This document shows positions 1-10,469 of a stretch of DNA of 64,000 nt, one piece after another (positions within the stretch are counted from its first letter, which is position 1; the number at the start of each line of letters is the position of its first letter). Source of the stretch: Bradyrhizobium paxllaeri. GTDB taxonomy: Bacteria > Pseudomonadota > Alphaproteobacteria > Rhizobiales > Xanthobacteraceae. The position numbers and the translations under genes were made by a program. The notes under the pieces are model-generated. The model did no database searches. It was not told the DNA's origin and saw only the letters and a list, made by a program, of their open reading frames with translations. Where the stretch lies: assembly GCF_001693515.2 (NCBI RefSeq), contig NZ_CP042968.1:5456001-5520000 (forward strand). The letters run 5' to 3'.

Positions 1-623
1 CGCGCATAGCCGGAGGTCGTCGCCATGCGCTGCCCATGCGAGCTCGACAGCACCAGCGTATCGGGATCGAGCCATTCAACCGAGCCCTTAGCCTCCGGCA
101 AGACGAAGCCATCGCTGACAAAGGTCTTCGCGTCGGTATCGAACTCACGCAAGGTGACGGAATCGCTGCCGCCGCGCGAAAGGCTCAAAATCGTCCGTCT
201 ATGATCCCCGGCCAGTGAGGCCGTCCCGTTCAGGAGCCAGTCTTGGCCTTCGCTGATAGCGAGCTGATCGATGTCGAGCAGAACTTCCCATGACGGCTTC
301 GGCGTACGAAATTCTTCCAGAGTAGTTCGTCGCCAAAGGCCGCGTGGATTATTGGCATCCTTCCAGAGATTGTAGAGATAGTCGCCGCACCGGCTGACAT
401 AGGGGATATTATCCGATCGGTCATAAATCGAGGTCAGCGCATCGCGATCCCCCTCGAATGCGGCGCCGCCAAACACCTGCAGAGTCATGCTATTCTGCCG
501 ATCGACAAATTTCAGCGCCCGTGCGCCTTCGATCTGTTCCAACCACAGATAGGGATCATCGTCTGGAGCGGAAAGCGTGGGCTTGCCAACCCGCGACTTT
601 GTCGTCGCTCTTGCCTTGACCAA
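1..623 (-). CDS. Prolyl oligopeptidase family protein, N-terminal part (cut by window edge)
   Basis: The frame runs leftwards off the window. The translation contains DDPYLWLEQIEG near the start, then YVSRCGDYLYNLWKD and SLSRGGSDSVTLREFD, which are hallmarks of the beta-propeller domain of S9 prolyl oligopeptidases. The family cleaves peptides after proline; the catalytic Ser-Asp-His domain would lie outside the window. There is no ATG in frame. I chose TTG at 623-621 because an in-frame TGA lies two codons upstream and a GGAG sits just before it. The coding frame stays open to position 1, so this end may be intact. It probably belongs to core-like rather than symbiotic functions. Family assignment is firm, the start less so. 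Confidence 0.85.
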   Translation of the reverse strand, partial: MVKARATTKSRVGKPTLSAPDDDPYLWLEQIEGARALKFVDRQNSMTLQVFGGAAFEGDRDALTSIYDRSDNIPYVSRCGDYLYNLWKDANNPRGLWRRTTLEEFRTPKPSWEVLLDIDQLAISEGQDWLLNGTASLAGDHRRTILSLSRGGSDSVTLREFDTDAKTFVSDGFVLPEAKGSVEWLDPDTLVLSSSHGQRMATTSGYA

Positions 624-1539
624 ACTTCACTCCATCCCTGGCACTGACGCGCAATCCCGAAATGGCATTGCATCAAAGCTCTTAATATGTTGCATCCATC
701 TTTCCTCGATTCGGTCGCCTCGCGGGTTCCTGGATGCTGATTGCCATGTGTCCGTCAGTTCCATCAATTGCTGAATTTGGTAGTTGATTGGGCGCGCTCT
801 GACGCATCTGCCATGACGCGCAGCCTCCACACTTCCAACCGAAGCCGCCGGTGGCAACTTTCATCTTCCAGGCGAGCTTGGTGTTCCTTGCCGAGCAAGA
901 CGATATTACCGAGCGGCCTAAGCGACACCGTACGATAACGCTGCTGCAAAGCACCGCTGCGGGCCGATTCAGACGCCAGATGCTGTCAGCTCCGGGCTGC
1001 CCGCGCATCTGCCTCCGAGCAAAACCATCGTTCGCCTGAGAGCCAGATATCCGAGTTTGAGTACAATACTCCTGCCCCGGTGAGTGATAGATGCGCTCGC
1101 CCGTGCTCTTGCTGATGTTGCCCTTTATCGGACAGCCGACGAGGATGGGCCCCAAACTCCGTCGCGGCGATGATGCTGCCAACGATTGCCAATCCGATTG
1201 CTGTGGGGATGATAGCTCGGAACTTTGGACGTCGACGCGCATCTTGCCCCGGCCGAGATGCTTCTATCGAAGTCCTATCGAGGTCGGCCCGGCACGCATG
1301 CGCACACGTGTGTTTGGCTATCGTACAAACGTTCACAAACCGTGCAGCATTGGCCGCCGCCCGCAGTTTTCTTCCCTCCGTCGTGGCGATGCAAACGACC
1401 GGTCTACGGGCGCTGCTTTTTCATGAAAAATGAGATCTGCATCGCGGCCGCCTTTCCCTCATTTTCGACGAAAGCTATCCGCTCATTCAGGTCGGGCGCA
1501 GAAAAACCTCATGGCCTGGCGGCCCAAGCGCATCACAGC
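624..1539. other. Gene-poor interval, degraded DNA
   Basis: About 0.9 kb between the peptidase and the P450 has no gene I recognise. A minus-strand open frame (about 764-949) reads like a relic, with segments such as RYRTVSLRPLGNIVLLGKEH, but no family can be named. The stretch around 725-790 is similar to 44,800-44,870 elsewhere in the window, so both may derive from the same old element. Confidence 0.5.
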
Positions 1540-2781
1540 CTAAGCTCTAATCTGCACAGGAAGAGCGGAATAACCGTGCACAAAGTTAGACGCAATTCGA
1601 TCGGGTTCGCCGACAACCTCGACTTCGAGCCGCGCGTTCAAGACTTCTTCCCAGAGGATTTTCAGCTGCAGTTCGGCAAGATGCCGACCAAGGCAGCGAT
1701 GGATGCCGAATCCGAACGAGAGATGCTGCCGGGCGTTCTTGCGGTCGATGAGAAATCTGTCGGCGTTCTCGATGACCTCTTCGTCGCGGTTACCAGAGAT
1801 GTACCACATGACGACCTTGTCGCCCTTCCTGATTTGTTTCCCACCTACGACGATATCGGTCGCGGCGTTGCGGCGCATATGTGCGATGGGAGTCTGATAC
1901 CGAATAATTTCGGACACCGCGCTCGATACCAGTTCGGGATTATCGCGTAGTTTTCGCAGCTCGGAGGGGTGCTGGTTCATGAACAGGAGGCCCCCGGTAA
2001 TCGAATTACGCGTAGTGTCATTTCCGCCGACGATCAGCAGAATCAGATTCCCGAGAAACTCGCTCGGCTCCATGTGTCGAGTTGCAGGCGAGTGCGCCAT
2101 CATGGAAATCAGGTCCATGCGTGGCTCGGCATTGATGCGCTCGTTCCAAAGCCGCGTGAAATACTCCAGGCACTCGGACAAGATCGTGCTTCGCTTATCC
2201 CAGTTGTCGATCGCGTGGCCCGTTTTCGGAATTGCAACAGCTACGTCTGACCAATAGGTCAAGAGCCGCCGATCCTCGAATGGAAAGTCGAATAGCGTGG
2301 CCACCATCTGCGTCGTCAACTCGATGGAGACCATGTCCACCCAATTGAAGTCATGATTGCGCGGCAAGCTGTCCAGAATCGTCTTGACCTGTCGGCGGAT
2401 CAAGCTTTCGAGCTTAATCAGGTTTTCCGGTGCGACGATCGGGCTTACAGTATGGCGCTGCTCGCCATGTTTGGGAGGACCCATCTTGATGAAACTCTGA
2501 GTCCAGTGCTTGTCAGGCACGTCGACGATAGCGACACCCTGCTCCGACGAGAACGCTTTGTGATTTGTATCTACCGCTACGATATCCCGGTATTTCGTTA
2601 CGGACCAATATGGACCATAAGGGCTGGCTTGACAGTAGTGAACGGGATCTTCCGTTCGCAACCGCTCGAAGTACCCCCATATGCTATCATCCTGAAAGCG
2701 CTTGGCTTCGCTTACATCCAGATTGCTCAGCGGGATTTGACACACGTCATCGGCCCTCAAGTCCGCCAATCGCGTTTTCAT
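1540..2781 (-). CDS. Cytochrome P450
   Basis: The 413-residue protein has the full P450 signature set: the I-helix GGNDTTRN, the K-helix E-x-x-R in SEIIRYQTP, and the haem-binding loop FGFGIHRCLG with the thiolate cysteine. Such soluble bacterial P450s insert one oxygen atom into a small substrate, with electrons from a separate ferredoxin and reductase; no partner gene lies nearby. Length is normal for class I bacterial P450s. The start is ATG at 2781; no strong Shine-Dalgarno sequence is seen. It does not look like the gibberellin-operon P450s of rhizobia, since no ferredoxin, GGPP synthase or diterpene cyclase gene flanks it. Symbiosis plasmids and islands carry other P450s such as the CYP127 group, and this could be one. 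The substrate cannot be inferred. Confidence 0.93.
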   Translation of the reverse strand: MKTRLADLRADDVCQIPLSNLDVSEAKRFQDDSIWGYFERLRTEDPVHYCQASPYGPYWSVTKYRDIVAVDTNHKAFSSEQGVAIVDVPDKHWTQSFIKMGPPKHGEQRHTVSPIVAPENLIKLESLIRRQVKTILDSLPRNHDFNWVDMVSIELTTQMVATLFDFPFEDRRLLTYWSDVAVAIPKTGHAIDNWDKRSTILSECLEYFTRLWNERINAEPRMDLISMMAHSPATRHMEPSEFLGNLILLIVGGNDTTRNSITGGLLFMNQHPSELRKLRDNPELVSSAVSEIIRYQTPIAHMRRNAATDIVVGGKQIRKGDKVVMWYISGNRDEEVIENADRFLIDRKNARQHLSFGFGIHRCLGRHLAELQLKILWEEVLNARLEVEVVGEPDRIASNFVHGYSALPVQIRA

Positions 2782-2789
2782 GAGCAGAT

Positions 2790-4200
2790 TGCTGTCTCTT
2801 GAGATATACGGATCTGGTCGCGATTCATGGTTCGAGCTGCCGTGACATTTTGGGTTGCGCGGGTCGTTGCTCGAACAGAGTATCTCAAAGTGCAGGCAGC
2901 CTCCCCTACCACATCCAATAGTATGGATCGCATTGACTTTGCAAAACGATCTGCTCCAGTGGATGGATGAGAGCTGGCACTGCTACCCAGGCATCGCGCA
3001 ATGGCAGGTGTATCGCCGCTGCGTTGTCAACGGGACGGAATGTGACCGCAGCTTCCAACTTCTTTCAAAAGACCAAACGCGGCGTCTTTGGCTCCTCACA
3101 GGAAGCCGCACAATCGTGCAGTGACAACCACCAAAAGCCTCGTCGTCCTCGACGCTTGCGGTTGCGCCGTTCCGTCGACAAACACCAGCTTGTTCTTCCA
3201 ACACAGCAGCAAGCCTGCGACCATCCATCATCCTGACTAGCCAGTTGAATTTAGGCCGCTTCCGCGGACGATCGGCACGACGGCTGCAACGCTCGATCAC
3301 CTGCTCCATCGCCTCCATATGGTCCAGACCGTTCGCGACGGCTATCGCCTGCGCGACCAAACAAGAAAACTCCACCGCCGCGATCAGGAGAGAACAGAAT
3401 GTCGCGTTTGGGGGGCCAAATGCTGTTCCGCGTCGCCAGATTCCGGAACCATCTCCGCAGGCCCTTCTAGCGCTAGGCAACCGAGCGCAGCATCTCATCC
3501 GGCTGGAAAGAAACAAGGCAGCGCCGCCACGTTTGCGCTCGAACATCTCAGTCCGCAGAGGAGAACACCCTCTTAGAGAACTCAGGCATATCAGGATGGC
3601 TATCAAACTTTGTCGTCGCTCTAAGAGGTGGTTCTCATTTGTAAGCCGAGCACCAACCAAGGCGTATGGGGCCAGCTTGTTCGATGCTCTACGCAAGCAG
3701 CATCACGGGCGCGGGGCGACAAGTGTCGCTCACGTCGCGTAGGCATTTACTACCAATAAACCTCCGTATGGTTTTACCAACCTTTTTATGCCGGCCCGTT
3801 TATCTTCGTACAGTTGAGCCAATCCTCGACTTGGCCCTAGCTTTGCGAGCAAGCGAAAGCGGCCGATCCCGGGAGCTCGAGAACTCGAGCACACCGTCAT
3901 TATTGGTCTTGTTGAGGAGGGAATGCCCTCGGCTGGACCGGTCTATGGCGCCAGCTCCCAGTCGTAACACCAAAGCGGGGATGGACGGAGACGCGGTGCA
4001 AGAATTGAAACGGTCCGGATGGTCGCTCGAGTTCCGTTTGATTGAAAGCGAGGCCGATGCCTACCCCTGACTAGCACCGATATGCAGCAAAGCGGCTTCC
4101 GGTCGTGCGGTCCTGCTTGCTGCTGCGGCAGGATTATCGGACCCCAAGCGGAAGCCCTGCGCCAAACGGCATCTAACGAACAACGATTCTGTATCAAAGA
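2790..4200. other. Gene-poor interval between P450 and nodP
   Basis: Several overlapping open frames occur on both strands. The longest is a 237-codon minus-strand frame at 2983-3696 with no recognisable domain. None has a convincing start region. A segment at 3771-3782 (GTTTTACCAACC) resembles only the 3-prime core of a nod box; the rest of the 47-bp motif is not recognisable. I see no clear gene here. Confidence 0.5.
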
Positions 4201-4208
4201 AGAACCAT

Positions 4209-5108
4209 ATGCTGCCGAAACATTTGCGTCGCCTCGAGGCTGAGTCGATCGAAATCATGCGTGAGGTAGTCGCCGGGTTCAAGAATCCGGTTATGCTCTA
4301 CTCGATCGGTAAAGACTCGAGTGTCATGCTGCACGTCGCAATCAAGGCGTTCTATCCCGCGAAGTTGCCGTTTCCCCTCCTTCACGTCGATACGACCTGG
4401 AAATTCCGCGAGATGATCACTTTCCGGGATGAGACGGCCAAGCGGCTAGGCGTCGAACTCATCGTCCATGTGAACAAGGAGGGCCTTGAGCGTGGGATTA
4501 ACCCGATCGATTCCGGCTCAGCTCTTCATACTCGGGTGATGAAAACCGATGCCCTGAAGCAGGCGCTCGATCTCTATCAGTTCGATGCTGCGTTTGGTGG
4601 AGCGCGACGTGACGAGGAAAAGAGCCGTGCGAAAGAACGGATCTTCTCCTTCCGTTCGGCCGGGCACGTGTGGGATCCCCGCAACCAGCGGCCGGAGCTC
4701 TGGAACCTCTTCAACACCCAACTCCTCCAGGGCGAAACCATGCGTGTATTCGCAATGTCGAACTGGACCGAGCTCGACATCTGGGAATACATCATGCTCG
4801 AGAAGATCCCGGTCGTCCCGCTCTACTTCGCAAAGCCAAGACCCGTGGTGCGGCGAAGCGGCGCAACGATCATGGTCGACGACAAACGATTGCGTCTTCA
4901 ATCCAACGAGACGCCGGAGATGCGCATGATCCGTTTTCGCACGCTGGGATGCTATCCGCTGAGCGGCGCCATCGACTCCGACGCGACCACAATTGAGGGC
5001 ATTGTCGCGGAAATGCACACTGCGACCGTATCTGAGCGCCAGGGACGCTTGATCGATACCGATGAAGCCGCTTCGATGGAGAAGAAGAAGTGGGAAGGTT
5101 ACTTTTGA
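4209..5108 (+). CDS. nodP: Sulfate adenylyltransferase small subunit (NodP/CysD)
   Basis: The 299-residue protein belongs to the CysD/NodP family of ATP sulfurylase small subunits, which with NodQ/CysN convert sulfate and ATP to APS. The PP-loop appears as [12 protein letters not shown] at residues 31-42, and the conserved [16 protein letters not shown] segment and the carboxy-terminal KKWEGYF are present. Length matches the family. The start is ATG at 4209 with a weak AAAGAAG upstream. Its stop overlaps the next gene, so the two are translationally coupled. Fusion of the partner to an APS kinase and the location among nod genes point to the symbiotic NodP rather than housekeeping CysD, but sequence alone does not settle this. 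Confidence 0.92.
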   Translation: MLPKHLRRLEAESIEIMREVVAGFKNPVMLYSIGKDSSVMLHVAIKAFYPAKLPFPLLHVDTTWKFREMITFRDETAKRLGVELIVHVNKEGLERGINPIDSGSALHTRVMKTDALKQALDLYQFDAAFGGARRDEEKSRAKERIFSFRSAGHVWDPRNQRPELWNLFNTQLLQGETMRVFAMSNWTELDIWEYIMLEKIPVVPLYFAKPRPVVRRSGATIMVDDKRLRLQSNETPEMRMIRFRTLGCYPLSGAIDSDATTIEGIVAEMHTATVSERQGRLIDTDEAASMEKKKWEGYF

Positions 5109-6994
5109 TTACTTCCAAGGCAACAATCGACCGTGTCCTGGCCGGCAAGGACCAGCTGCGATTCATCACCTGTGGTTCGGTAGACGACGGAAAGTCAACG
5201 CTGATCGGACGGCTGTTGCATGATAGCAAAGTGATTTACGAGGATCAGCTCGCGGCGCTGGCACACGACAGCGCCAAGCACGGCACCACCGGCAATGATG
5301 TCGATTTTGCTCTGCTAGTTGACGGGCTTGAAGCTGAACGGGAACAAGGCATCACGATCGATGTGGCCTATCGCTTTTTTACCACCCTGCGCCGATCGTT
5401 CATGGTGGCAGACACGCCCGGCCACGAGCAGTACACCCGCAACATGGCAACTGGCGCCTCGAACGCCCAGCTCGCCATCATCCTGATTGATGCCCGCAAG
5501 GGCGTGTTGGTCCAGACCAAGCGTCACTCCTTCATCTGCTCGCTGCTAGGCATCCGCCACGTGGTGCTGGCAGTGAACAAGATCGATCTGGTCAAGTACA
5601 ACAAGGGGAGATTTGATCGGATCGTCGGCGATTATATGGCCTTTGCTGCCGGTCTTGGCTTCACCTCGGTCTTTCCGATCCCGATCTCCGCCCGGTACGG
5701 CGACAACGTCATCAACCAATCCGATAAGACCAAGTGGTACCAAGGCCCGTGCCTACTCGACTATTTGGAGAGCATCGATATTCAATCCGACGTTGCGAGC
5801 CAGGTTTTCCGCTTTCCGGTTCAGTGGGTGAATCGGCCCAATCTGGACTTCCGCGGTTATGCCGGCTCAGTCGCCTCCGGAAGCATCTCGGCGGGAGATG
5901 AGATTGTTGTCGCAGCGTCTGGACGGACCACGCGCGTCAAGCGAATCGTGACCCAAGACGGCAATCTTGCCCGCGCCGACGCTGGCGATGCCGTGACCAT
6001 TACCCTCGAAGACGAGATCGACATCAGCCGTGGCGATCTTCTGGCGCGTCCAAACGAGCGGCCTGAGGTCACCGACCAGTTCGCGGCCCATCTGATCTGG
6101 ATGGACAACGATCCGCTCGTTGCTGGACGCAATTACATCCTTCGCATTGGAACTCGGACCGGAGTCGCCGGTAGCATTACCGCGATCAAGCATCGCATCG
6201 ACGTCGGCACACGTGAGCACCTGGCAGCCAGGAAGCTTGGCCTCAACGAGATCGGCTTCTGCAATGTCGCGACAGCACTGCCCGTGGCCTTCGATCCGTA
6301 CGAGGTCAATCGCAAGACCGGATCGTTCATTGTCATTGACCGCTTTACCAATCGCACCGTTGGCGCCGGCATGATTGCGTTCCCGCTGCGGCGGGCTACC
6401 AATATTGCTCGGCAACCTCTTTCAGCGGGAAAGAGCGAGCGGGCCGCCCTGAAGAATCAAAAGCCCTGCATCATCTGGTTCACCGGCCTGTCCGGTGCCG
6501 GCAAGTCGACAATCGCCAACATCGTCGATCAAAAGCTGTTTGCAATGTCGTGTCACACCATGCTGCTGGATGGCGACAACGTGCGGCACGGGTTGAACCG
6601 AGACCTCGGTTTCTCCGAGGCCGATCGTGTCGAGAATATTCGACGTGTCGGCGAAGTCGCCAAGTTGATGGCCGACGGTGGCCTGATCGTGATTTGCTCG
6701 TTCATTTCGCCCTACAGAGCGGAGCGAGACATGGTGCGCAACCTGGTTGCTACGGAGGAGTTCATCGAAATCTTTGTCGACACGCCGCTTGAAGAATGCG
6801 TGCGGCGCGATCCCAAGGGTCTCTATTCGAAGGCGAAGTCTGGCAAGATCAGGAACTTCACGGGTATCGATGCACCCTACGAAATACCGATGAGACCCGA
6901 ATTTCATCTCAGGACCATGGATCAGACGCCCGAGCAACTTGCGGAGGCCGTCATAGATGTCCTGAGGGCGCGCGCAATCGTTCACGGTCACTAG
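5090..6994 (+). CDS. nodQ: Bifunctional sulfate adenylyltransferase large subunit / APS kinase (NodQ, CysNC)
   Basis: The protein (634 residues from GTG 5090) is a fusion. Residues about 20-450 are the GTPase subunit of ATP sulfurylase, with GSVDDGKST (G1), [11 protein letters not shown] (G3) and NKIDLV (G4). Residues about 460-630 are APS kinase, with P-loop GLSGAGKST near 466-474. Together with NodP it makes PAPS, the sulfate donor for sulfotransferases such as those decorating Nod factors. GTG 5090 has a purine-rich GGAGAAG upstream; TTG at 5105 is an alternative behind GGAAGG. It overlaps the end of nodP by 19 bp. No sulfotransferase (nodH or noeE type) is seen in this window, so the user of the PAPS must be elsewhere. 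Confidence 0.93.
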   Translation: MGRLLLITSKATIDRVLAGKDQLRFITCGSVDDGKSTLIGRLLHDSKVIYEDQLAALAHDSAKHGTTGNDVDFALLVDGLEAEREQGITIDVAYRFFTTLRRSFMVADTPGHEQYTRNMATGASNAQLAIILIDARKGVLVQTKRHSFICSLLGIRHVVLAVNKIDLVKYNKGRFDRIVGDYMAFAAGLGFTSVFPIPISARYGDNVINQSDKTKWYQGPCLLDYLESIDIQSDVASQVFRFPVQWVNRPNLDFRGYAGSVASGSISAGDEIVVAASGRTTRVKRIVTQDGNLARADAGDAVTITLEDEIDISRGDLLARPNERPEVTDQFAAHLIWMDNDPLVAGRNYILRIGTRTGVAGSITAIKHRIDVGTREHLAARKLGLNEIGFCNVATALPVAFDPYEVNRKTGSFIVIDRFTNRTVGAGMIAFPLRRATNIARQPLSAGKSERAALKNQKPCIIWFTGLSGAGKSTIANIVDQKLFAMSCHTMLLDGDNVRHGLNRDLGFSEADRVENIRRVGEVAKLMADGGLIVICSFISPYRAERDMVRNLVATEEFIEIFVDTPLEECVRRDPKGLYSKAKSGKIRNFTGIDAPYEIPMRPEFHLRTMDQTPEQLAEAVIDVLRARAIVHGH

Positions 6995-7249
6995 TATTGC
7001 CGAATTTTATGCCTTTGTCGGAACTCTCGACCCGACGAGATCGAGCTACTTGCGCTGTACTACGGCGAGGGCCGCCTTGCTCAGAGGGTCTGCTGGCTGC
7101 AACTCCTATTGCAAGCACTAGGAGTAGTCCTATGACAAAGGTAAGCGGCAAAGAGATCCCATCTGGCGGAGTGGATGAGCGATCAGCTATCGGCTGCGGA
7201 GTGTGTGAGCCGATGTGAGCTTCTATGTCTGCGCCTAGTTCTGAAACTA
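6995..7249. other. Intergenic, no gene seen
   Basis: Short frames only. No hairpin followed by a T-run was recognised directly after nodQ. Confidence 0.4.
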
Positions 7250-7545
7250 GAACCTTCCATATGATCGAAGCGATCGCAGAGCGTCTTTAGGGAGCCCCGC
7301 GACAACTTCGCCGACGCTGGTCGGATGAGTTCAAGGCACAAGTCGTGGCAGAGGCGCTGGAGCCGGGAGTGTATCGGGGATCGCCCATCGGATCGGCATT
7401 CACCCATCGCAGCTCGTCGCCTGCGTCGCCATGCTGGGGCCGAACGAACTTACCTGTCGCGGCCTTCGAGTCGCGAAGCCGCGGTAGCGTGCATCAGTCT
7501 GTCGCCGTCGAGCAGCGCGTTTGCACGACTGTACAATGAAATCGT
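7250..7545 (+). pseudogene. IS66-type orfA (TnpA) relic
   Basis: One frame reads RQLRRRWSDEFKAQVVAEAL and then EPGV, the typical start of the helix-turn-helix accessory protein of IS66 elements. After a frameshift another frame gives IGIHPSQLVA, the matching recognition-helix region. The reading is broken by frame changes within 150 bp, so no protein can be made. It lies just left of an IS630 copy, and a further IS66 relic is found at 9154-9387, so an old IS66 element may have been split and eroded here. Confidence 0.7.
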
Positions 7546-7684
7546 GCGATGGCTCCGCCGAAAACCGAAACGATCGCAATCAAGACTCGGGCCTCTCGGC
7601 AACCCTCGCCCGAATTGATGGTGAACTCGCAGAGGCTTTGGCCACGACACGGCAGATCGCAGAAGCCGATCGACTCAGCTCGAT

Positions 7685-8739
7685 TAGAGCGGTTCTCGAT
7701 CAGGTTGGCGCGTATCCGGCGGCTCCGAAGTAGTTGGCGCATTCGCGTGGCGTGAAGCGGTCGAGGCAACGCCCGATGGCAGTCCACAGTCCTTCGACCG
7801 AACGTTCGGCGGCGGCGCGCAGCAGTGCTTTCAGCTTGGAGAAGGCGTTCTCGATCGGATTGAAGTCGGGGCTGTAGGGCGGGAGATAGAGGAGAGTTGC
7901 GCCGGCCGCTTCGATTGCCGCGCGCACGCCGGCGCCTTTGTGGCTGCCGAGATTATCCATGACGACGATATCGCCTTGCCGCAATTCTGGAACGAGAACG
8001 TGATCGACATAGGCTTGGAACGCAGCCCCGTTAATCGGCCCATCGAGAACCATCGGTGCGACCATGCCCGACAGGCGCAGCCCGGCGATGAAGGTCGTCG
8101 TCTTCCAGTGGCCGTGCGGGATGGAGGCACGTAGCCGTTTCGCCGCGGGGCGCACGCCCGCGGGTACGCGCCATATTGGTCGACGCCCACGTCTCGTCGA
8201 GGAAGACGAGCTTGTCAGGATCGAGGGCGAGCCGGCCGTCGAACCATTCCTCCCGCTTCTTCAGGACGTCCGGCCGTTCCTGCTCAGCGGCGTGCGCGGT
8301 CTTTTTTGAGCGTGATCTTCCGGCGCTGGAAGAAGCGCGACAAAGCGGAGATGCTGAAGGCGAGTCCATCGGCCGCGAGCGCCGCCTTCAGCTCCTCCAG
8401 TGTGCTGTCGGGCTTGGCCGCAATCAGCGCGAGGATGCGGTCGGCCTGTGCCTCGATCGCCTGCGAGCGTCGATCACCGCCCTGCGGCTTCGCCATCACC
8501 TCGCCCGTCTCGCGCGCCTGCGCTACCCAGCGGATCGCACTCGACACTCCGACTCGAAAGTGCGCCGCAGCCGCTCGACGCGACATGCCGCCTTCAACAG
8601 CGGCGACCACACGCTTACGAAGATCGGCCGAAAGAGATGCCGCCATGCCCGCCGGCCTCCTTCGCCGGCAGACAGCTTGAATCAGAACCGGCCTGATTTG
8701 GGAATCCCAAACGATTCAATCTGGTCGGAACCCGCTCTA
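7685..8739 (-). mobile_element. IS630-family insertion sequence, about 1.05 kb
   Basis: The element is bounded by imperfect inverted repeats: 7685-7707 (TAGAGCGGTTCTCGATCAGG...) and the reverse complement of 8717-8739 (TAGAGCGGGTTCCGACCAGA...). A TA dinucleotide flanks each end, the target duplication expected for the IS630/Tc1-mariner superfamily. It carries a two-frame transposase on the minus strand (8646 to 7700). Confidence 0.85.
7700..8646 (-). pseudogene. IS630-family transposase (orfA/orfB), frameshifted
   Basis: OrfA (8646-8284, 120 residues) carries the helix-turn-helix part, starting SADLRKRVVAAVEGG. OrfB begins in another frame (near 8369), as is usual for IS630 elements that use programmed frameshifting, and holds the DDE core: FLDETWAST, then [10 protein letters not shown] and [17 protein letters not shown] second, unexpected frame change lies near 8140: after [10 protein letters not shown] the sequence continues in the next frame as [16 protein letters not shown]. 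One extra A in a GAAA run explains it. The catalytic domain is therefore split into two frames and the copy is probably inactive unless this is a sequencing error. Confidence 0.85.
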
Positions 8740-9153
8740 GGGCTGAGGATATAAATCGGTTTGTGCTTGCAGCGCTGAACAATGGTCGTCTGCACGTGCA
8801 AGCGACCGAGATCGCAAAAGCACTGAGGGGTTCAGCGTCAGCATCCGCACAACATTAGCCTCGTGCACAGCGACCCGGCGCCTCCATTGTTCGCGGTGCG
8901 CGACACGCTTTCCCTCGGCCGTCAGGCGCGTCGATCTCCTTTCATTTCGCAGAAGCGCGTGACCAGACCGGCGACTATCCTCAACCGCCGTTCATTCGGG
9001 CAAGACCCTCTATAACCCGCCCCCGGGCACGTGGGGGTCTCCGCTCCCGTCTAGCCCCCGGCCAGTAACAGCAAGGGGCTGACGTAACCGAGCGTGAAAG
9101 CAGAGGGGCCTCTGATGAAGCGGTCTTCAGTTTGTTGTCTTGAAGCAGCTCTC
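8740..9153. other. Gene-poor interval
   Basis: Right of the IS630 end there are only short frames. A plus-strand stretch near 8755-8850 reads NRFVLAALNNGRLHVQATEI without a recognisable start or family. It may be part of whatever gene the IS630 copy interrupted. Confidence 0.35.
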
Positions 9154-9387
9154 TTATGGTCTTGTCCGCCATATGCATTTGGCGAAGGCCGCCGCGCCTG
9201 AGCAGTCTGGCGCGTTTAAGACGCCCTTCGGCGCTCTTGCCCGGGAGCGCTCGATCTCGAACAACGCATCAATCCGACGCACGACCTTGATCGGGGATCC
9301 GGGACAGAGGGCTTCTTGCCGGGCGAGCATAGCCGGGATAGCGCATATTCCGATCCCGAAGATCCGGTGAGCACCGACCGCGCTCAT
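9154..9387 (-). pseudogene. IS66-family transposase fragment
   Basis: The minus-strand frame contains SPIKVVRRIDALFEIERSRA, very close to the conserved KAVRRIDALFEIER segment of IS66 transposases, preceded by a degraded AHRIFGIGI where intact copies have AHARRKFF. Both ends are missing. It is a small relic of an IS66 element with no coding capacity of its own. Confidence 0.75.
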
Positions 9388-9486
9388 GCGACATCTTTAA
9401 GCGGACTGGCGCAATTTGTTCAAACTGGCCAGAGAAGATCTGGCCAACTGATCACATCTGCCCTTGCCGCGCGGCTCCTCTTGGTG

Positions 9487-9990
9487 AGGTGAGCCCCGAG
9501 CGCATCTGGCAACTGTCAAAGGAGGGCTGGATTGAGAAGCACGGGCGCGACCAGTTTTTTTCTGGTCGATGTCGTGCAGGACTACATCCGCTTTCGGAAT
9601 GACAGCGACCGGCGCGCGCAAAAGACGGCGGCCGATAGCCGAGTCCGCGACGCCAGGGCGCGCAAGATCGAGTTGCGCAACGCGGTACGCGAAAGTCGCT
9701 TGATCGAGGTCGACGAGGCGAGCGACCGTCGAGGCCATGATCGGATTGTTTCGCGCGGAGACCGCCGGCCTGCCGGCGCGCATCACGCGCGACTTACAGT
9801 TCCGCAATACAATCGAGATCGCTTTAATTTGCCATCATTGAACGGGTGGCAGATATTGCCGCCGAAAGGAGAGGCGCTGTGGCAGAGGCTCGCGCTGTTA
9901 GCGAGGCCGTCGCGGCAGATGCCGCCCGACGTATGAGCAGCGGAGAACAGGATATATTCGCAAACGGCGGGCGTGCCGGGACCGCGTGAT
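9487..9990 (+). pseudogene. Phage terminase small-subunit-like gene, frameshifted
   Basis: A plus-strand frame starting GTG 9487 reads SPERIWQLSKEGWIEKHGRD and on to a basic helical region ending RLIEVDEASD. This is the pattern of Nu1-like terminase small subunits, with an amino-terminal winged-helix DNA-binding part. Near 9718 the frame shifts; the next frame continues VEAMIGLFRAETAGLPARI and RDLQFRNTIEIALI, and it is broken again near 9840. It sits directly before a terminase large-subunit fragment, the usual phage packaging order. It is a prophage relic and not functional. Confidence 0.65.
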
Positions 9991-10437
9991 CCAAAGCTTA
10001 CGCCCTATGTCATCGAGCCCGAGCGCGTTGTAGCCAGCGGCTCCTCGCGCCGTGTCATCCTCATGTTGCGCGCGCAGACCGGCAAGACCGACGCGGCGCT
10101 CGATTGCGCCGGCCAGCTGCTCGACCAGCGCCCGGGCCCTATCCTGTATGTCGGACCGAACAAGCAGTTCCTGACCGAGCAGTTTGAGCCACGCGTGATG
10201 TCGCTGCTCGGCGAGGCGCCGACGCTGACCGCGAAAGTCGCGCGTGGCAAGCGGATGACGAAAACGCGAAAGCCAGTGGCCGGCGTGCCGGCTCGTCTCG
10301 CGCATGCCGGATCATCCGCCGCGCTGAAATCCGATCCCGCCGCGCTCGCCTTCATCGATGAATACGACGAGATGAAAGGCGATGCGGACGAGCAAGGCGG
10401 CCCGTTCGGATTGGTCGAACGACGCGGCGATACCTAA
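9973..10437 (+). pseudogene. Phage terminase large subunit (GpA-like), N-terminal fragment
   Basis: The 154-codon frame holds the start of the packaging ATPase: RAQTGKTDAALDCAG, a Walker A variant of the QTGKT type used by GpA terminases, followed by GPILYVGPNKQFLTEQFEPR, and FIDEYDEMKGDADEQG, the Walker B region. Intact proteins are about 600 residues, so the rest of the ATPase and the nuclease domain are gone. The frame breaks near 10,437. Together with the preceding gene it marks an old prophage. Confidence 0.8.
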
Positions 10438-10469
10438 GGGGCCAACCGGCTTGGAGTTTGATCCTGCGC

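Noticed and set aside
2983..3696. 237-codon minus-strand gene
   Set aside because: No start signal or domain; composition resembles a chance open frame in GC-rich DNA.
3740..3790. nod box upstream of nodP
   Set aside because: Only the TTTTACCAACC core fits; the ATC-N9-GAT repeats of the motif are not recognisable, and the distance to nodP is over 400 bp.
4209..6994. Ordinary housekeeping cysDN
   Set aside because: The fused APS kinase and nod-gene surroundings favour nodPQ, though the choice is not proven.
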